33,405 bases of DNA from Treponema sp. (GCA_023231445.1 JALNVF010000015.1:1-33405); one strand, 5' to 3'; positions 9,631 to 18,289 are shown, numbered from the stretch's first letter. Notes: generated from the letters alone by a model not told the origin. Program-made: numbers and translations.

Positions 9631-9672
9631 ACATTCTGCAGAGCTGCAGGTACAATTTCTGCAGAATGTTTT
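9631..9672 (+). terminator. Terminator of clpB
   Basis: A perfect 12-bp stem (9631-9642 with 9658-9669) and a 15-nt loop, ending in a short T run (9669-9672). Confidence 0.75.
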
Positions 9673-9676
9673 CAGG

Positions 9677-9691
9677 CGCGCCGCTGGCGCG
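9677..9691 (+). other. GC-rich hairpin in the leader of the barrel-protein gene
   Basis: CGCGCC, a GCT loop, then GGCGCG, followed 3 nt later by a five-T run and then the AGGAG ribosome binding site (702-706 region). It could be a second terminator or an mRNA-stabilising stem. Its role is not determined. Confidence 0.4.
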
Positions 9692-9711
9692 GAGTTTTTA
9701 CAGGAGTAATT

Positions 9712-10269
9712 ATGAATAAAAAAATACTGGCACTTGCAGCTGCCATCGTGCTTTCGTCTCCCGCTGTTGTCTGTGCGACAGGTCTTGGACCGCAGCTGAA
9801 TTTGTCTCCGGATTTTGCAGAAGGATATCCGGCCAGTTTATGGGGACTTTCATGCTCTGCAAAATTCAATTCAATACCGGTATACTGGGCGCTGTCTGCT
9901 GATACAGGCGATTATACCTATAATGATTCTGATAATTCATCGGTAAAAACAAATTTTCTGCGTACAACGCTTACTGGTGATTACTGGGTAATGAATTCGA
10001 CAATCAAGGGTATCTGGAAGTGGTACTGGGGGTTCGGCGGAACGGTAAGTACTACCGTGAGTTCAGACTGGAATCTTTACCTGAGTGTGGGGCCTCGTGC
10101 CGTCATAGGCATGAACTGGCATTTTTTGAACGGCTTTCTTGAACTGTATACGCAGGGTGCTTTTCAGCCGGAAATAGAACTTGCGTTCGGTAAAGACGGT
10201 TCTGCAAACGGAATCGTCAGAACCCCTGTTTATTTTCCGTTCAATACAGGTTTGCGTTTCTGGTTCTGA
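9712..10269 (+). CDS. Small outer-membrane beta-barrel protein (DUF3996-like)
   Basis: 185 aa. A clear signal peptide (MNKK, then a hydrophobic core, ending near VVCA) precedes amphipathic, strand-like segments rich in Trp, Tyr and alternating hydrophobic residues. The C-terminus is LRFWF, a terminal aromatic as used by the BAM machinery. Size and layout resemble the OmpX-like BAPKO_0422/DUF3996 proteins of spirochaetes, which is a family resemblance rather than a proven match. It would sit in the outer membrane as a small barrel; the ligand is unknown. A good AGGAG ribosome binding site precedes ATG 9712. It is convergent with rlmJ. Confidence 0.8.
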   Translation: MNKKILALAAAIVLSSPAVVCATGLGPQLNLSPDFAEGYPASLWGLSCSAKFNSIPVYWALSADTGDYTYNDSDNSSVKTNFLRTTLTGDYWVMNSTIKGIWKWYWGFGGTVSTTVSSDWNLYLSVGPRAVIGMNWHFLNGFLELYTQGAFQPEIELAFGKDGSANGIVRTPVYFPFNTGLRFWF

Positions 10270-10311
10270 CGTACGTCCCCAAGGCAGGACTCTGCATTTT
10301 GACTGTTTTGT

Positions 10312-11217
10312 CTAAAGAATTTTTACCGACCAGCTGCCGTGATTGTCTGTTCCGAGTGTCCGGGCAAGATACGTCAGTACGGCTGAGAGCTTTTCATCAG
10401 TCTTCCACGGATAATTTACAATCAGCATTCCGCTGCCGTACAGACGGGGAGGATTGTCTTTTAACATGTCGGCAGCAGCTGTTTCCGTGTGAGAATCTTC
10501 CGTATTGACCAGAAGTTGTACGTCAAGTATGCTGCATGGAACAGCTGAACTTTTTACTTCTGCAGTTATTTTCTGCTTCATTGTGCCGCATTCAATTCTG
10601 CGGTGAGCGAGCAGCGGATACCATAATGTAAGTACGGCAGCAGGCCACCGTGTATGTACTGCTGCAAATGCGTCTGCAGTCTGTATGTATTCTGCCGTAT
10701 CTTCATAGCTTGGGTCAGTGAATACCATTCCGCGTTTTACGGGCGGCGGTGTAAGAGCGTATAATGCTTCGTATCCGTCGCGGTGATGAATCTGTACTTT
10801 ACATGCTTTTTGACCGGTAACTGCCGGTAATTTCATATTCCTGCGAAGTATGTCGATTTCGGTATTATGCAGTTCGCACACTATAAGACTGTCCTGTGCG
10901 TTCATCAGACTTCGTTCTATTTCCGGCGAGCCCGGATAAAATCCCTCACGGAGGCATTTTCGTATAAAATCAGTATATTGGTGTATGCCTTCCGGTATGT
11001 CCGGTGCATCAAGCAGTCTGTTTATACCGTTTGCTGCTTCTCCTGTTTTTTGAGCACGTTCGTCATCCAGATTGTAGCGTCCGGCCCCTGCATGCGTGTC
11101 AATAAGTGTATATGGTTTATTCTTTGCATTAAAATGTTCAAGCAGTATGGTCAGTGTACTGTGTTTGAGAACATCTGCATGATTTCCCGCGTGAAATATA
11201 TGACGGTAGCTGAGCAT
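10312..11217 (-). CDS. rlmJ: 23S rRNA (adenine-N6)-methyltransferase RlmJ
   Basis: 301 aa. It opens MLSYRHIFHAGNHADVLKH, the hallmark start of RlmJ (ComJ/YhiR family), which methylates A2030 of E. coli 23S rRNA. SAM-fold motifs follow: LIDTHAGAGRYNL (motif I) and GMVFTDPSYED, the DPPY-type catalytic motif with Ser in place of the second Pro. The start is one base after the nadE stop (TAATATG), so the two genes are translated from one mRNA. The final residues (DNHGSWSVKIL) match the family end, so it is complete. Confidence 0.93.
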   Translation of the reverse strand: MLSYRHIFHAGNHADVLKHSTLTILLEHFNAKNKPYTLIDTHAGAGRYNLDDERAQKTGEAANGINRLLDAPDIPEGIHQYTDFIRKCLREGFYPGSPEIERSLMNAQDSLIVCELHNTEIDILRRNMKLPAVTGQKACKVQIHHRDGYEALYALTPPPVKRGMVFTDPSYEDTAEYIQTADAFAAVHTRWPAAVLTLWYPLLAHRRIECGTMKQKITAEVKSSAVPCSILDVQLLVNTEDSHTETAAADMLKDNPPRLYGSGMLIVNYPWKTDEKLSAVLTYLARTLGTDNHGSWSVKIL

Positions 11218-11218
11218 A

Positions 11219-13174
11219 TTACCTGAGTTTGTCTATTTCATTCAGCCAGACTGCTGCGCACGCATCGCTCGGCATCCGCCAGTCCCCACGGGGTGAAAGA
11301 TTGACTGAACCGACTTTTGCTCCATCAGGCATGCACGAGCGTTTGAACTGCTGTGAAAAGAACCGTTTGTAGAACGTCCGGAGCCAGCGCAGCTTGAATT
11401 CGTGCGTGTAGGGCAGTCCTGCATTGTCCGCAAGAAAAAGGATTTTTTCCGGAGAGAAGCCGAACCTCAGCAGATAGTATAAATAAAAATCATGGAGTTC
11501 ATACGGGCCGACTATATCTTCTGTTTTCTGAGAAATAACTCCTTCTGAGGGAGGCAGAAGTTCCGGACTTACCGGCGTTGCAAGAATGTCCGTAAGTACG
11601 CGGGAAAGTTCCGCACTGTCAGTCTCTTCTGCGAACCAGCCAACAAGATACCGTACAAGTGTTTTGGGTATGGAACTGTTTACGCCGTACATGGACATAT
11701 GGTCTCCGTTATACGTACACCAGCCCAGTGCGAGTTCCGACAGATCTCCTGTACCAATGACTATTCCGTTTGTCTTGTTTGCAATGTCCATGAGTACCTG
11801 CGTACGTTCCCGTGCCTGACCGTTTTCGTACGTTACATCGTGTACGTTTTCATCCTGCCCGATATCGCGGAAATGCAGGCGTACTGATTCTGCGATATGT
11901 ATCTCGCTGAGTGATGCGCCTGTTTCTTTTGCAAGTATGCATGCATTCGTATACGTGCGGTCCGTCGTACCGAAACACGGCATTGTAACGGCGTGTATGC
12001 CGTCTTTCGGAATACCGCATATGTCGAACGCCCGGCACGTGACAAGCAGCGCAAGCGTTGAATCAAGTCCTCCCGAAAGACCGATTACGGCATTTTTTGC
12101 TCTGATGTGGCGTAACCGTTTTGCAAGTCCTTCCGCCTGCATGGAAATAACCTCTTCGCAGCGCTGTGTACGCTCTGTTGTGTCGGAAGGGACGAACGGA
12201 TGCGGATCGACTGCTCGGAGAAATGGTACGTTCCTGCCAGGCAGCTTCGCATGTGAACAGACGTCTGCACTGATTTTAAGATATGTATCTGCGGATGCGG
12301 TATCTTCCGTACTCTGTGCATACGAAGTTGTCCGCCGGCGTTCCTGTGCTAGCCGTTCAAGATCGATATCGGCATAAACTGTACTGCCTGAGAACAATTT
12401 TGATTCTGCAAGAATTGTTCCGTTTTCACAGATTATATTGTGCGATGCAAAAACCATGTCCTGCGACGATTCGCCGTTTCCGGCATCTGCATAGATATAG
12501 GCACTGACTGTGTGTGCTGAGTGCGATTTTACAAGCAGCCTGCGGTAAGCGGCTTTTCCTACGATTTCATTGCTCGCCGAAAGATTTGCAACAACCGTTG
12601 CACCTGCAAGCGTATGATATATTGAAGGCGGCAGTGTAACCCAGGCATCTTCGCATATTTCGGCTGCAAGTACAAAATCGGAGTTGTCTTTATCGCATAT
12701 AAGGATATTCGTACCGAACGGAACAGCGGGAAATTCATCCGAGAGACGGACTGTGGAGATTTTCTGTGTCCGTCGGGCGGGGGCAAACTGACGGCGTTCG
12801 TAAAACTCCCCGTAATTCGGTATATATGATTTCGGAATGAGTGCAAGTATTTTTCCGCGGTACAAAACGGCTGCACAATTGTACAGGGCGTCTCCTGAAG
12901 CAACAGGCAGACCGACGGCAATAAGTATATGATGGACAGCCGTTTTATGTGCAATCCGTTCCAGTTCTCGTACAGCTGCTTCCTGCAGGGACCGTTGAAG
13001 GAATAAATCGCCGCACGTATAACCGGTAATTGAAAGTTCGGGAAAAACAATAAGCGAAGCTCCGTTTGTGCGGGCTTCCCGTACCGAATCTATAATATGA
13101 TCGGCATTCGTTTTGCAGTCGGCCACGGCCACAACCGGGCTTGCAGCCGCTGCACGGAAGAATCCATAATTCAT
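11219..13174 (-). CDS. nadE: Glutamine-dependent NAD+ synthetase
   Basis: 651 aa, the two-domain form. The N-terminal nitrilase-type glutaminase has a Glu in FPELSITGY, a Lys in LIPKSYIPNYGEFYE and a nucleophile Cys in AAEICEDAW. The C-terminal ATP-dependent synthetase has the P-loop LSGGLDSTL, then GTGDLSELALGWCTYNGDHMSMYGVN. It amidates nicotinic acid adenine dinucleotide to NAD+, with ammonia channelled from glutamine. ATG 13174 is chosen because the -10 box lies 6 nt upstream. It follows galK by 43 nt, has its own promoter, and is coupled to rlmJ. Confidence 0.97.
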   Translation of the reverse strand: MNYGFFRAAAASPVVAVADCKTNADHIIDSVREARTNGASLIVFPELSITGYTCGDLFLQRSLQEAAVRELERIAHKTAVHHILIAVGLPVASGDALYNCAAVLYRGKILALIPKSYIPNYGEFYERRQFAPARRTQKISTVRLSDEFPAVPFGTNILICDKDNSDFVLAAEICEDAWVTLPPSIYHTLAGATVVANLSASNEIVGKAAYRRLLVKSHSAHTVSAYIYADAGNGESSQDMVFASHNIICENGTILAESKLFSGSTVYADIDLERLAQERRRTTSYAQSTEDTASADTYLKISADVCSHAKLPGRNVPFLRAVDPHPFVPSDTTERTQRCEEVISMQAEGLAKRLRHIRAKNAVIGLSGGLDSTLALLVTCRAFDICGIPKDGIHAVTMPCFGTTDRTYTNACILAKETGASLSEIHIAESVRLHFRDIGQDENVHDVTYENGQARERTQVLMDIANKTNGIVIGTGDLSELALGWCTYNGDHMSMYGVNSSIPKTLVRYLVGWFAEETDSAELSRVLTDILATPVSPELLPPSEGVISQKTEDIVGPYELHDFYLYYLLRFGFSPEKILFLADNAGLPYTHEFKLRWLRTFYKRFFSQQFKRSCMPDGAKVGSVNLSPRGDWRMPSDACAAVWLNEIDKLR

Positions 13175-13180
13175 TCTTCA

Positions 13181-13209
13181 ATAATACTTGTTTACTTCTG
13201 TTCTGTAAA
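13181..13209 (-). promoter_or_regulatory. nadE promoter, leaderless layout
   Basis: On the minus strand: TTTACA (13209-13204), 17-nt spacer, TATTAT (13186-13181), 6 nt, then ATG 13174. There is no Shine-Dalgarno sequence. The -35 begins 8 nt beyond the galK stop. Confidence 0.65.
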
Positions 13210-13217
13210 CACGGATG

Positions 13218-14447
13218 TTATATCAGTTTACTCACTCCGTCGCTGCTGGAACAGGTGAAGAAACCTGCATCGTGTCCGATTATTTCCGTATATTTTTCCT
13301 GTACAGCTCTGATGAAACTGCCGGTATAATCCTTGTGAACAAGTGCTATAGCGCAGCCGCCGAACCCCGCTCCTGTCATACGTGCACCGATACAGCCTTT
13401 TTGTGCATTTGCCGTATCGGCAAGTGTGTCAAGTTCAATTCCGGTTACTTCGTAGTCCGTTCTGAGCGATTCATGTGATTCCTTTAACAGTTCTCCCAGA
13501 CGTGTAAGATTACCTGCCTTGAGCGATGCAACTGCTTCCAGAACGCGTGCGTTTTCGGTAACACAGTGGCGCACTCTGCTCCGGATTACCGGATCGGTTA
13601 CGGTGTTTCTGCATGACTCGAACTGCGGTACCGTGAGGCTGCACAGATCGGGAATGTCTTTGGTATTAGTGTATGTACCGTCTGAGGGGAGGGAAACGGC
13701 TGCTGTCTTAAGGATTGCCAGTCCTTCTTCGCACTGTGAACGCCGCTCGTTGTATTTTGAATCTGCAAGCTGGCGTTTTTTCTTTGTATTCATGACGACA
13801 AAGCGGTAATCGCCGAGTTCAAGAGGCACGTATTCATATTCAATTGTAGCACAGTCAAGTATTTCCGCCGTATTTTTTTTTGCGGTTGCGATAATAAACT
13901 GGTCCATAATTCCGCAGTTGACGTTCATGAATTCGTGTTCGCTCTGCTGTCCGATAAGAGCAATGTCCTTGCGTGAAATGTTAAAACCGAAGATTTCAGA
14001 TACTGCATAGGCGAATCCGCATTCAAGGGCAGAAGAGGATGATATGCCTCCTGCCGGCGGAACGTTGCTTACCATCAGTACGTCAAAACCGCAGGGAAAC
14101 GTACATCCTCGGCGTTTTAGGATTGACATAATGCCGTTCAGATAATTCGCGTAGCCGTTTTCTTTATTGTATGCGAAATTTTCGTTTACATCAAACGTAT
14201 ACGTTCCCGGAAATTTGATATCGTTATAGGTGATTTTTGTATCCGTTCGTTTTCTGACTGCAACATATAGATATTTATCAATTGCAGCAGGGAATACTTT
14301 CCCACCGTTATAGTCAATGTGTTCTCCTATTATGTTTATGCGGGCTGGAGACTGGAATACGTGTATGTCTTTTTCTGTACCGCCGTATATTTTTACGAAT
14401 TCCCCGGGTAAAAGAGCGGGATCAAAGTCTGTATTTGTGCTGTTCAT
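13218..14447 (-). CDS. galK: Galactokinase
   Basis: 409 aa, complete. GHMP kinase family: galactokinase signature PARINIIGEHIDYNGGKVFP (about 32-51), ATP-binding motif 2 PPAGGISSSSALECG (about 130-145), and C-terminal motif 3 MTGAGFGGCAIALV. It phosphorylates alpha-D-galactose at C1, the entry step of the Leloir pathway. No galT or galE lies beside it, so the rest of the pathway must be elsewhere. It is divergent from the pyrophosphatase gene across about 118 bp. Confidence 0.97.
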   Translation of the reverse strand: MNSTNTDFDPALLPGEFVKIYGGTEKDIHVFQSPARINIIGEHIDYNGGKVFPAAIDKYLYVAVRKRTDTKITYNDIKFPGTYTFDVNENFAYNKENGYANYLNGIMSILKRRGCTFPCGFDVLMVSNVPPAGGISSSSALECGFAYAVSEIFGFNISRKDIALIGQQSEHEFMNVNCGIMDQFIIATAKKNTAEILDCATIEYEYVPLELGDYRFVVMNTKKKRQLADSKYNERRSQCEEGLAILKTAAVSLPSDGTYTNTKDIPDLCSLTVPQFESCRNTVTDPVIRSRVRHCVTENARVLEAVASLKAGNLTRLGELLKESHESLRTDYEVTGIELDTLADTANAQKGCIGARMTGAGFGGCAIALVHKDYTGSFIRAVQEKYTEIIGHDAGFFTCSSSDGVSKLI

Positions 14448-14456
14448 AATAGACCT

Positions 14457-14485
14457 ATTTTAGTGAGATTTCTGCCGGATTTCAA
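14457..14485 (-). promoter_or_regulatory. galK promoter, near-leaderless
   Basis: On the minus strand: TTGAAA (14485-14480), 17-nt spacer, TAAAAT (14462-14457), then 9 nt to ATG 14447. The leader would be only a few bases. Confidence 0.65.
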
Positions 14486-14511
14486 CTGTCAGATACCAGC
14501 TATCAGTATTT

Positions 14512-14523
14512 TATCTATAGATA
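14512..14523. promoter_or_regulatory. 12-bp perfect palindrome between galK and the pyrophosphatase gene
   Basis: TATCTATAGATA lies 6 bp before the -35 of the pyrophosphatase promoter and upstream of the galK -35. It could be an operator for either gene, but AT-rich palindromes also arise by chance. Confidence 0.3.
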
Positions 14524-14529
14524 CAGTAT

Positions 14530-14558
14530 TTGACAAACATATTCTTTTGTAACAATAT
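14530..14558 (+). promoter_or_regulatory. Pyrophosphatase promoter, leaderless layout
   Basis: Perfect TTGACA (14530-14535), 17-nt spacer, weak -10 CAATAT (14553-14558), then 7 nt to ATG 14566. The TTG of the -35 is also an in-frame potential start, which I reject. Confidence 0.5.
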
Positions 14559-14565
14559 ACAATGT

Positions 14566-16221
14566 ATGGAAAATAAAACTGTTTATGTTATTGGTCACAG
14601 GAATCCTGATACAGATTCGGGGGTGGCCGCTGTTGCCTATGCCCGTTTGAAGCAGCTGCTCGGGTATACTAATTATGTTGCAGCGCGGGCCGGTCATTTT
14701 GCTCCGCAGACGGAGTATGTATTCAACAGATTTAAAGTTCAGTATCCGGTATATATTTCAGATCTTGTCCCGAAAGTCGCTTATTATATGACAGGCTCAT
14801 GCGATACTGTCCAGGAAGATATTTCTGTCTGGGATGCAATAGGCAGAATGGGTGAATCAAAAAGCCGTGTTCTTCCCGTTGTTGATAAGGACGGCCGGTA
14901 TATGTCGCTGCTTCATTACAGCGTTTTTGCACAGAATGTGCTGACCATAATGAATCCTGAGCATAAAACCGCGTTCCCGACAAGCATAATGCTTATTATT
15001 CATACAATGAACGCACAGCCGCTTGTTGTAAAAAAAGAAAACGATATATTTAAAGCAAGTGTTCTGGTCGGTGCTGCAAGTCTGAATATGTTCAGTCAGA
15101 TGCTCGCAGAACACCAGAGTGAAAATGTCATAGTTATTGCAAGCGACCGTGAAGATATTCAGGAAGCCAGCATCAAAGGCGGTGTCAGACTGCTTATTAT
15201 TACGTCCGGACATCCGCTTAGAAAGGAACTGCGGGACGAAGCTGAAGCAAGAGGAGTGTCGGTCATTATCAGTCCGTATGCAACATCTTCGACGGCGATG
15301 CTCATAGCATATTCGACTCCCGTTTCAGTCATGGCCGATATCGACATTACACCGGTACACCCGGAAGATTCTGTATCGCATGCGCGCACACTTCTGCAGG
15401 ACTCTCCCTGCAGGTGTTTACCTGTAGTAGATGCAGATAAAAAAATAGTAGGGATCCTTTCCGAACACGATCTGCTTCACGAACCGAATATTGAGCTTAT
15501 TCTTGTTGATCACAACGAGATGCAGCAGGCCGTAGAAGGTGTGGAACATTACCGCATACAGGAAGTAATTGATCATCACCGGCTTGGAACACTTTCGACA
15601 ACGTATCCGATTACGTTCATCAACAAACCTGTCGGCTCCACATCCACGCTTATTGCCAATTTATACAGGGAAGACCGTATTCCGATTCCGATTGACATAG
15701 CGGGCCTTCTCCTATGCGGCATTTTATCTGATACGCTTATACTTCAGTCAACGACAACGACGGACATTGACCGTGAGACTGCGCAGTATTTATCTGACAT
15801 AACAAATCTTAATATAAAGCAGCTCGGGAAAGATATTATTACTGCAGGAAGTCATGTCGAGGGAAGAAGCGCAGGTGAACTTATTCATCAGGATATGAAG
15901 GAATATACACAGGGAAAGGAAAACTATACGGTAAGTCAGATAGAAGTGGGCAGTACGAAGGAGATTCTTGACCGCAAGAAAGAATTTCTTGAAGAACTTG
16001 AGATCGAACGGCGTGCGCATAAAGCTGTTTTTGCCGCTCTGCTTGTTACAGATATTACTCAGCTGTCGAGTATCCTGCTGTTTACGTATGATCAGAAATT
16101 CGGACCATTTGTTACATTTCCGAGACTTGAAGACAATGTATATTATTTGAAAGATGTGGTGTCCCGCAAGAAGCAGCTTATCCCGCTTATGACGGAACAG
16201 ATTGAAAACTATGAACGGTGA
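14566..16221 (+). CDS. ppaC: Manganese-dependent inorganic pyrophosphatase with CBS-DRTGG-CBS insert
   Basis: 551 aa. Family II pyrophosphatase (DHH superfamily) hydrolysing PPi to phosphate in the cytoplasm. The N-terminal metal motif is GHRNPDTDSG (about 8-17). The DHH domain is split by a regulatory insert: a CBS motif (SKSRVLPVVDKDGRYMSLL), a DRTGG domain (about 170-260), then a second CBS motif (CRCLPVVDADKKIVGIL). Catalysis resumes with LVDHNE and VIDHHRLG, and the DHHA2 domain closes the protein (FAALLVTDITQLSS). CBS pairs bind adenine nucleotides in this family and tune activity; DRTGG forms often bind diadenosine polyphosphates. The gene ends exactly where the opposing DUF998 gene ends. 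Confidence 0.96.
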   Translation: MENKTVYVIGHRNPDTDSGVAAVAYARLKQLLGYTNYVAARAGHFAPQTEYVFNRFKVQYPVYISDLVPKVAYYMTGSCDTVQEDISVWDAIGRMGESKSRVLPVVDKDGRYMSLLHYSVFAQNVLTIMNPEHKTAFPTSIMLIIHTMNAQPLVVKKENDIFKASVLVGAASLNMFSQMLAEHQSENVIVIASDREDIQEASIKGGVRLLIITSGHPLRKELRDEAEARGVSVIISPYATSSTAMLIAYSTPVSVMADIDITPVHPEDSVSHARTLLQDSPCRCLPVVDADKKIVGILSEHDLLHEPNIELILVDHNEMQQAVEGVEHYRIQEVIDHHRLGTLSTTYPITFINKPVGSTSTLIANLYREDRIPIPIDIAGLLLCGILSDTLILQSTTTTDIDRETAQYLSDITNLNIKQLGKDIITAGSHVEGRSAGELIHQDMKEYTQGKENYTVSQIEVGSTKEILDRKKEFLEELEIERRAHKAVFAALLVTDITQLSSILLFTYDQKFGPFVTFPRLEDNVYYLKDVVSRKKQLIPLMTEQIENYER

Positions 16222-16881
16222 TTATCCCTTTCTGTCGGTTTCGTGCCAGAAGCCGCAGTAAAGATATATACCAAGTACGGCGTTGAACGCAACGGCAGAA
16301 AATACGCTGCACCGTTCAACAATACCGAAATATGCCCGCGGAACGGCACCAGCTCCGACGGCTCCTGCAAACATAAATGCGAGCGCGGCCGATGCCCATA
16401 CGGCAAGTGAAAGGTATTTTTTATTCCGGTATCCGCCTGCCATAATACACAGAAGAGATACTATCGAAAGAATGACGACGAGAGCGGTCACTACGTACAC
16501 GTGCATGATGTCACTGAATGTTCCCGAATATCCGCTTTCAGAAAGAGGAAAGACCGTATAGCCTGCGGAACTTATCCAGTTCATGCATGCAAATGTGTAG
16601 ATGCCGTGACGGATTGTTTTTGTAAGTTTTCCGCGGATGTACACGCAGACCATCATGATGCTTACAAGTCCACAGACACCGTACAGAGCGGACAGCCTCT
16701 GCCACATTTGCAGGGAAGGCGAGTTTGATGCACTCAGATCACTTACCGCCTGGCTCATCCAGTCGTATCCGGGGTAGTCGAGCGGCGAGAAGAGAACGGC
16801 AGCAGTATATGAAATAAAACTGACAGTGCCGAGCAGTCCCAGATAATTTATTCTAGTCCGTTTCCAGGTTTTCTGATCCAT
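16222..16881 (-). CDS. DUF998 family membrane protein
   Basis: 219 aa with about six hydrophobic membrane spans. DUF998 landmarks are present: YPGYDWMSQAVSDLSASNSPS after the first span and YFGIVERCSVF before the last. Function is unknown in the family. A CCGGAG ribosome binding site precedes ATG 16881. It follows the argR/signal-anchor pair in the same direction after a 61-bp gap, so it may or may not share their transcript. Its stop abuts the pyrophosphatase stop with no intervening base. Confidence 0.85.
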   Translation of the reverse strand: MDQKTWKRTRINYLGLLGTVSFISYTAAVLFSPLDYPGYDWMSQAVSDLSASNSPSLQMWQRLSALYGVCGLVSIMMVCVYIRGKLTKTIRHGIYTFACMNWISSAGYTVFPLSESGYSGTFSDIMHVYVVTALVVILSIVSLLCIMAGGYRNKKYLSLAVWASAALAFMFAGAVGAGAVPRAYFGIVERCSVFSAVAFNAVLGIYLYCGFWHETDRKG

Positions 16882-16942
16882 TTGAATTTCTCCGGAAATT
16901 TGTTAACACCGGTCAGTACGTTCTGTACCGGTCTGCATTCAC

Positions 16943-17410
16943 TTATTGTATACCTTTTTTGTTATATGCAGCAACTTTATTTTTTACATCGTTGTAATTT
17001 TCCGGATAATAGGCGTATGTATATGCAAGGTGCTTTTCTCCGTTTTTGTATCCGTATACGCGCAGTTCATCAAACCGGTCTTCACTCTGAAAACCGAACG
17101 GTGAATCGAATGATGTCAATTTTGTTATTGATTTCCAGACTCTGTTTGTTTTACTTCTTTCCGGTTTCATCGGTGCATCAAGCGGGATAATACTGTAATC
17201 CGAGTCAGAGTGATATCCCCTGCGGTATGTTTTAGGACGAAGCCGGATCATCTCGAGCCGTTCATAGCCGATTTTTACCAGTTTTTTACGTCCGTCGTAT
17301 GTCTGTATATCAGCGTGCCATCTGGCATCCCTGATGTTTATGATTATCGAAGCCCCTGCAGCTGCTGAAAAAAGTAATACTGGAATGAAGATGAGCGCGG
17401 AGCCCGTCAT
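16943..17410 (-). CDS. Signal-anchored hypothetical protein (155 aa)
   Basis: Not recognised. An N-terminal hydrophobic stretch (ALIFIPVLLFSAAAGASIIINI) acts as a signal anchor or signal peptide. A polar domain follows, rich in Arg, Tyr and Asp with beta-strand character. It has no lipobox Cys and no catalytic motif I can name. ATG 17410 lies 3 nt after the argR stop, so it is probably co-translated with argR; the partnership with an arginine regulator has no obvious meaning. Confidence 0.7.
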   Translation of the reverse strand: MTGSALIFIPVLLFSAAAGASIIINIRDARWHADIQTYDGRKKLVKIGYERLEMIRLRPKTYRRGYHSDSDYSIIPLDAPMKPERSKTNRVWKSITKLTSFDSPFGFQSEDRFDELRVYGYKNGEKHLAYTYAYYPENYNDVKNKVAAYNKKGIQ

Positions 17411-17413
17411 TTT

Positions 17414-17884
17414 TTAATCTTCCAGTTCAGGAATGCGGCGCTTAAGTTCTTCCATAAATTTTTCACCTGTTATACCTTCCCGTATACAGGCAAAAAGGCA
17501 GTTGTCTCCTGCAACTGTTCCCAGAATTTCATCCATATTCATGTTGTCAAGCGCATTGCATACCGTGTTTGCGTGTCCGGGGAACGTCTTTATAACGATG
17601 ATATTACCGGAGTAATCGATACTTACATAACCGCGGAGGAAATCCTGTACGTAGATTTGTTCCGATTCGGCACGTTCGTCCTCTCCGGGCAGCGTATAGA
17701 TGTAACCGCTGTTACCGTCAGAAACTTTACCGACTTTAAGCAGCTTAAGATCGCGTGAAAGAGTTGCCTGAGTTACTTCGTATCCTTCTTTCTGGAGATA
17801 CGCAAGAAGCGTTTCCTGACTTTCGATGCGGTAATTTTTAATGAGTTTACGAATTGTTTTAAGTCTTGTGAGCCGTTCTTTCAT
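17414..17884 (-). CDS. argR: Arginine repressor ArgR
   Basis: 156 aa from ATG 17884 (MKERLTRLKTIRKLI), the normal ArgR length. An upstream in-frame start at 17941 lies inside the promoter and is rejected. The N-terminal winged helix contains TQATLSRDLKLLKV, and the C-terminal hexamerisation/arginine-binding domain contains GTVAGDNCLFACIREG (usual GTxAGDDTI). With L-arginine, ArgR binds 18-bp ARG boxes to repress biosynthesis or activate catabolism. Two ARG-box-like sites lie just upstream, suggesting autoregulation. It is divergent from the small acidic gene at 18021. Confidence 0.95.
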   Translation of the reverse strand: MKERLTRLKTIRKLIKNYRIESQETLLAYLQKEGYEVTQATLSRDLKLLKVGKVSDGNSGYIYTLPGEDERAESEQIYVQDFLRGYVSIDYSGNIIVIKTFPGHANTVCNALDNMNMDEILGTVAGDNCLFACIREGITGEKFMEELKRRIPELED

Positions 17885-17893
17885 GGTTAACCT

Positions 17894-17912
17894 AATTGTA
17901 TATTTATGCAGT
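17894..17912 (-). promoter_or_regulatory. ARG-box-like operator in the argR leader
   Basis: On the minus strand, ACTGCATAAATATACAATT resembles the ARG box (TGAATAAATATTCA core), with two differences. It starts immediately after the argR -10, where bound ArgR would block transcription. Confidence 0.6.
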
Positions 17913-17941
17913 ATTGTGTATAAAAAAACGGAAGGTGTCAA
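17913..17941 (-). promoter_or_regulatory. argR promoter
   Basis: On the minus strand: TTGACA (17941-17936), 17-nt spacer, CACAAT (17918-17913). Unlike several other genes here it would give a true leader of about 20 nt. Confidence 0.6.
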
Positions 17942-17947
17942 GCACTA

Positions 17948-17964
17948 TTGCATAAAATATTGAC
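17948..17964 (+). promoter_or_regulatory. Second ARG-box-like site, over the divergent promoter
   Basis: TTGCATAAAATATTGAC is an imperfect ARG box. It overlaps the -35 (17960-17965) of the promoter for the gene at 18021 and lies just upstream of the argR -35. Confidence 0.5.
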
Positions 17965-17988
17965 GATAGTTCATCTTCGTTTTATAGT
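17960..17988 (+). promoter_or_regulatory. Promoter of the small acidic gene
   Basis: TTGACG (17960-17965), 17-nt spacer, TATAGT (17983-17988). It is followed by a leader with GGAGG at 18011-18015. Confidence 0.65.
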
Positions 17989-18020
17989 GACTTCGATCAG
18001 ATTTTGATACGGAGGTGCGT

Positions 18021-18212
18021 ATGTTTGATGATGATGATGTACCTGACAGAGAAGAGCATGCGTTCAAATCAAAGAAAAGCACGCTGTTGGAACGAAAGAA
18101 CTGGCAGGGACCGGAAGATGCCGATATGCTGCAGGAAAAACAGCGCGGCTGGAGATGTAATCGTGACGGCTCTGACGGTTTTGACAATGCCGGCGGGCAG
18201 GAGGAAGACTGA
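18021..18212 (+). CDS. Small acidic hypothetical protein (63 aa)
   Basis: Not recognised. It begins MFDDDDVPDREEH, is strongly charged throughout, and ends NAGGQEED; there are no hydrophobic segments. Support for a real gene comes from a near-consensus promoter and a GGAGG ribosome binding site 5 nt before ATG 18021. A GTG six bases earlier overlaps that site and is less likely. It is divergent from argR, with an ARG-box-like site over its -35, so arginine may control it. It is convergent with mutS2. Confidence 0.6.
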   Translation: MFDDDDVPDREEHAFKSKKSTLLERKNWQGPEDADMLQEKQRGWRCNRDGSDGFDNAGGQEED

Positions 18213-18289
18213 ATTCCTCATCCTTTTTAGAAAACAAGAAACGGCTGCCATCCGAGCCACCCGTGCTGGGCGGGGGAAAGATGTCATTG

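Noticed and set aside
11937..12377. Long opposite-strand frame within nadE (146 codons)
   Set aside because: It is an antisense shadow of a highly conserved enzyme gene; Ser/Arg-rich composition is typical of such shadows.
14530..14565. Longer pyrophosphatase start at TTG 14530
   Set aside because: The TTG is part of a perfect -35 box, and the family begins close to GHRNPDTDSG, matching ATG 14566.
17885..17941. Longer ArgR start at 17941
   Set aside because: It would place the promoter and ARG box inside the gene; ArgR proteins start close to the ERLTRLKTIRKLI segment.
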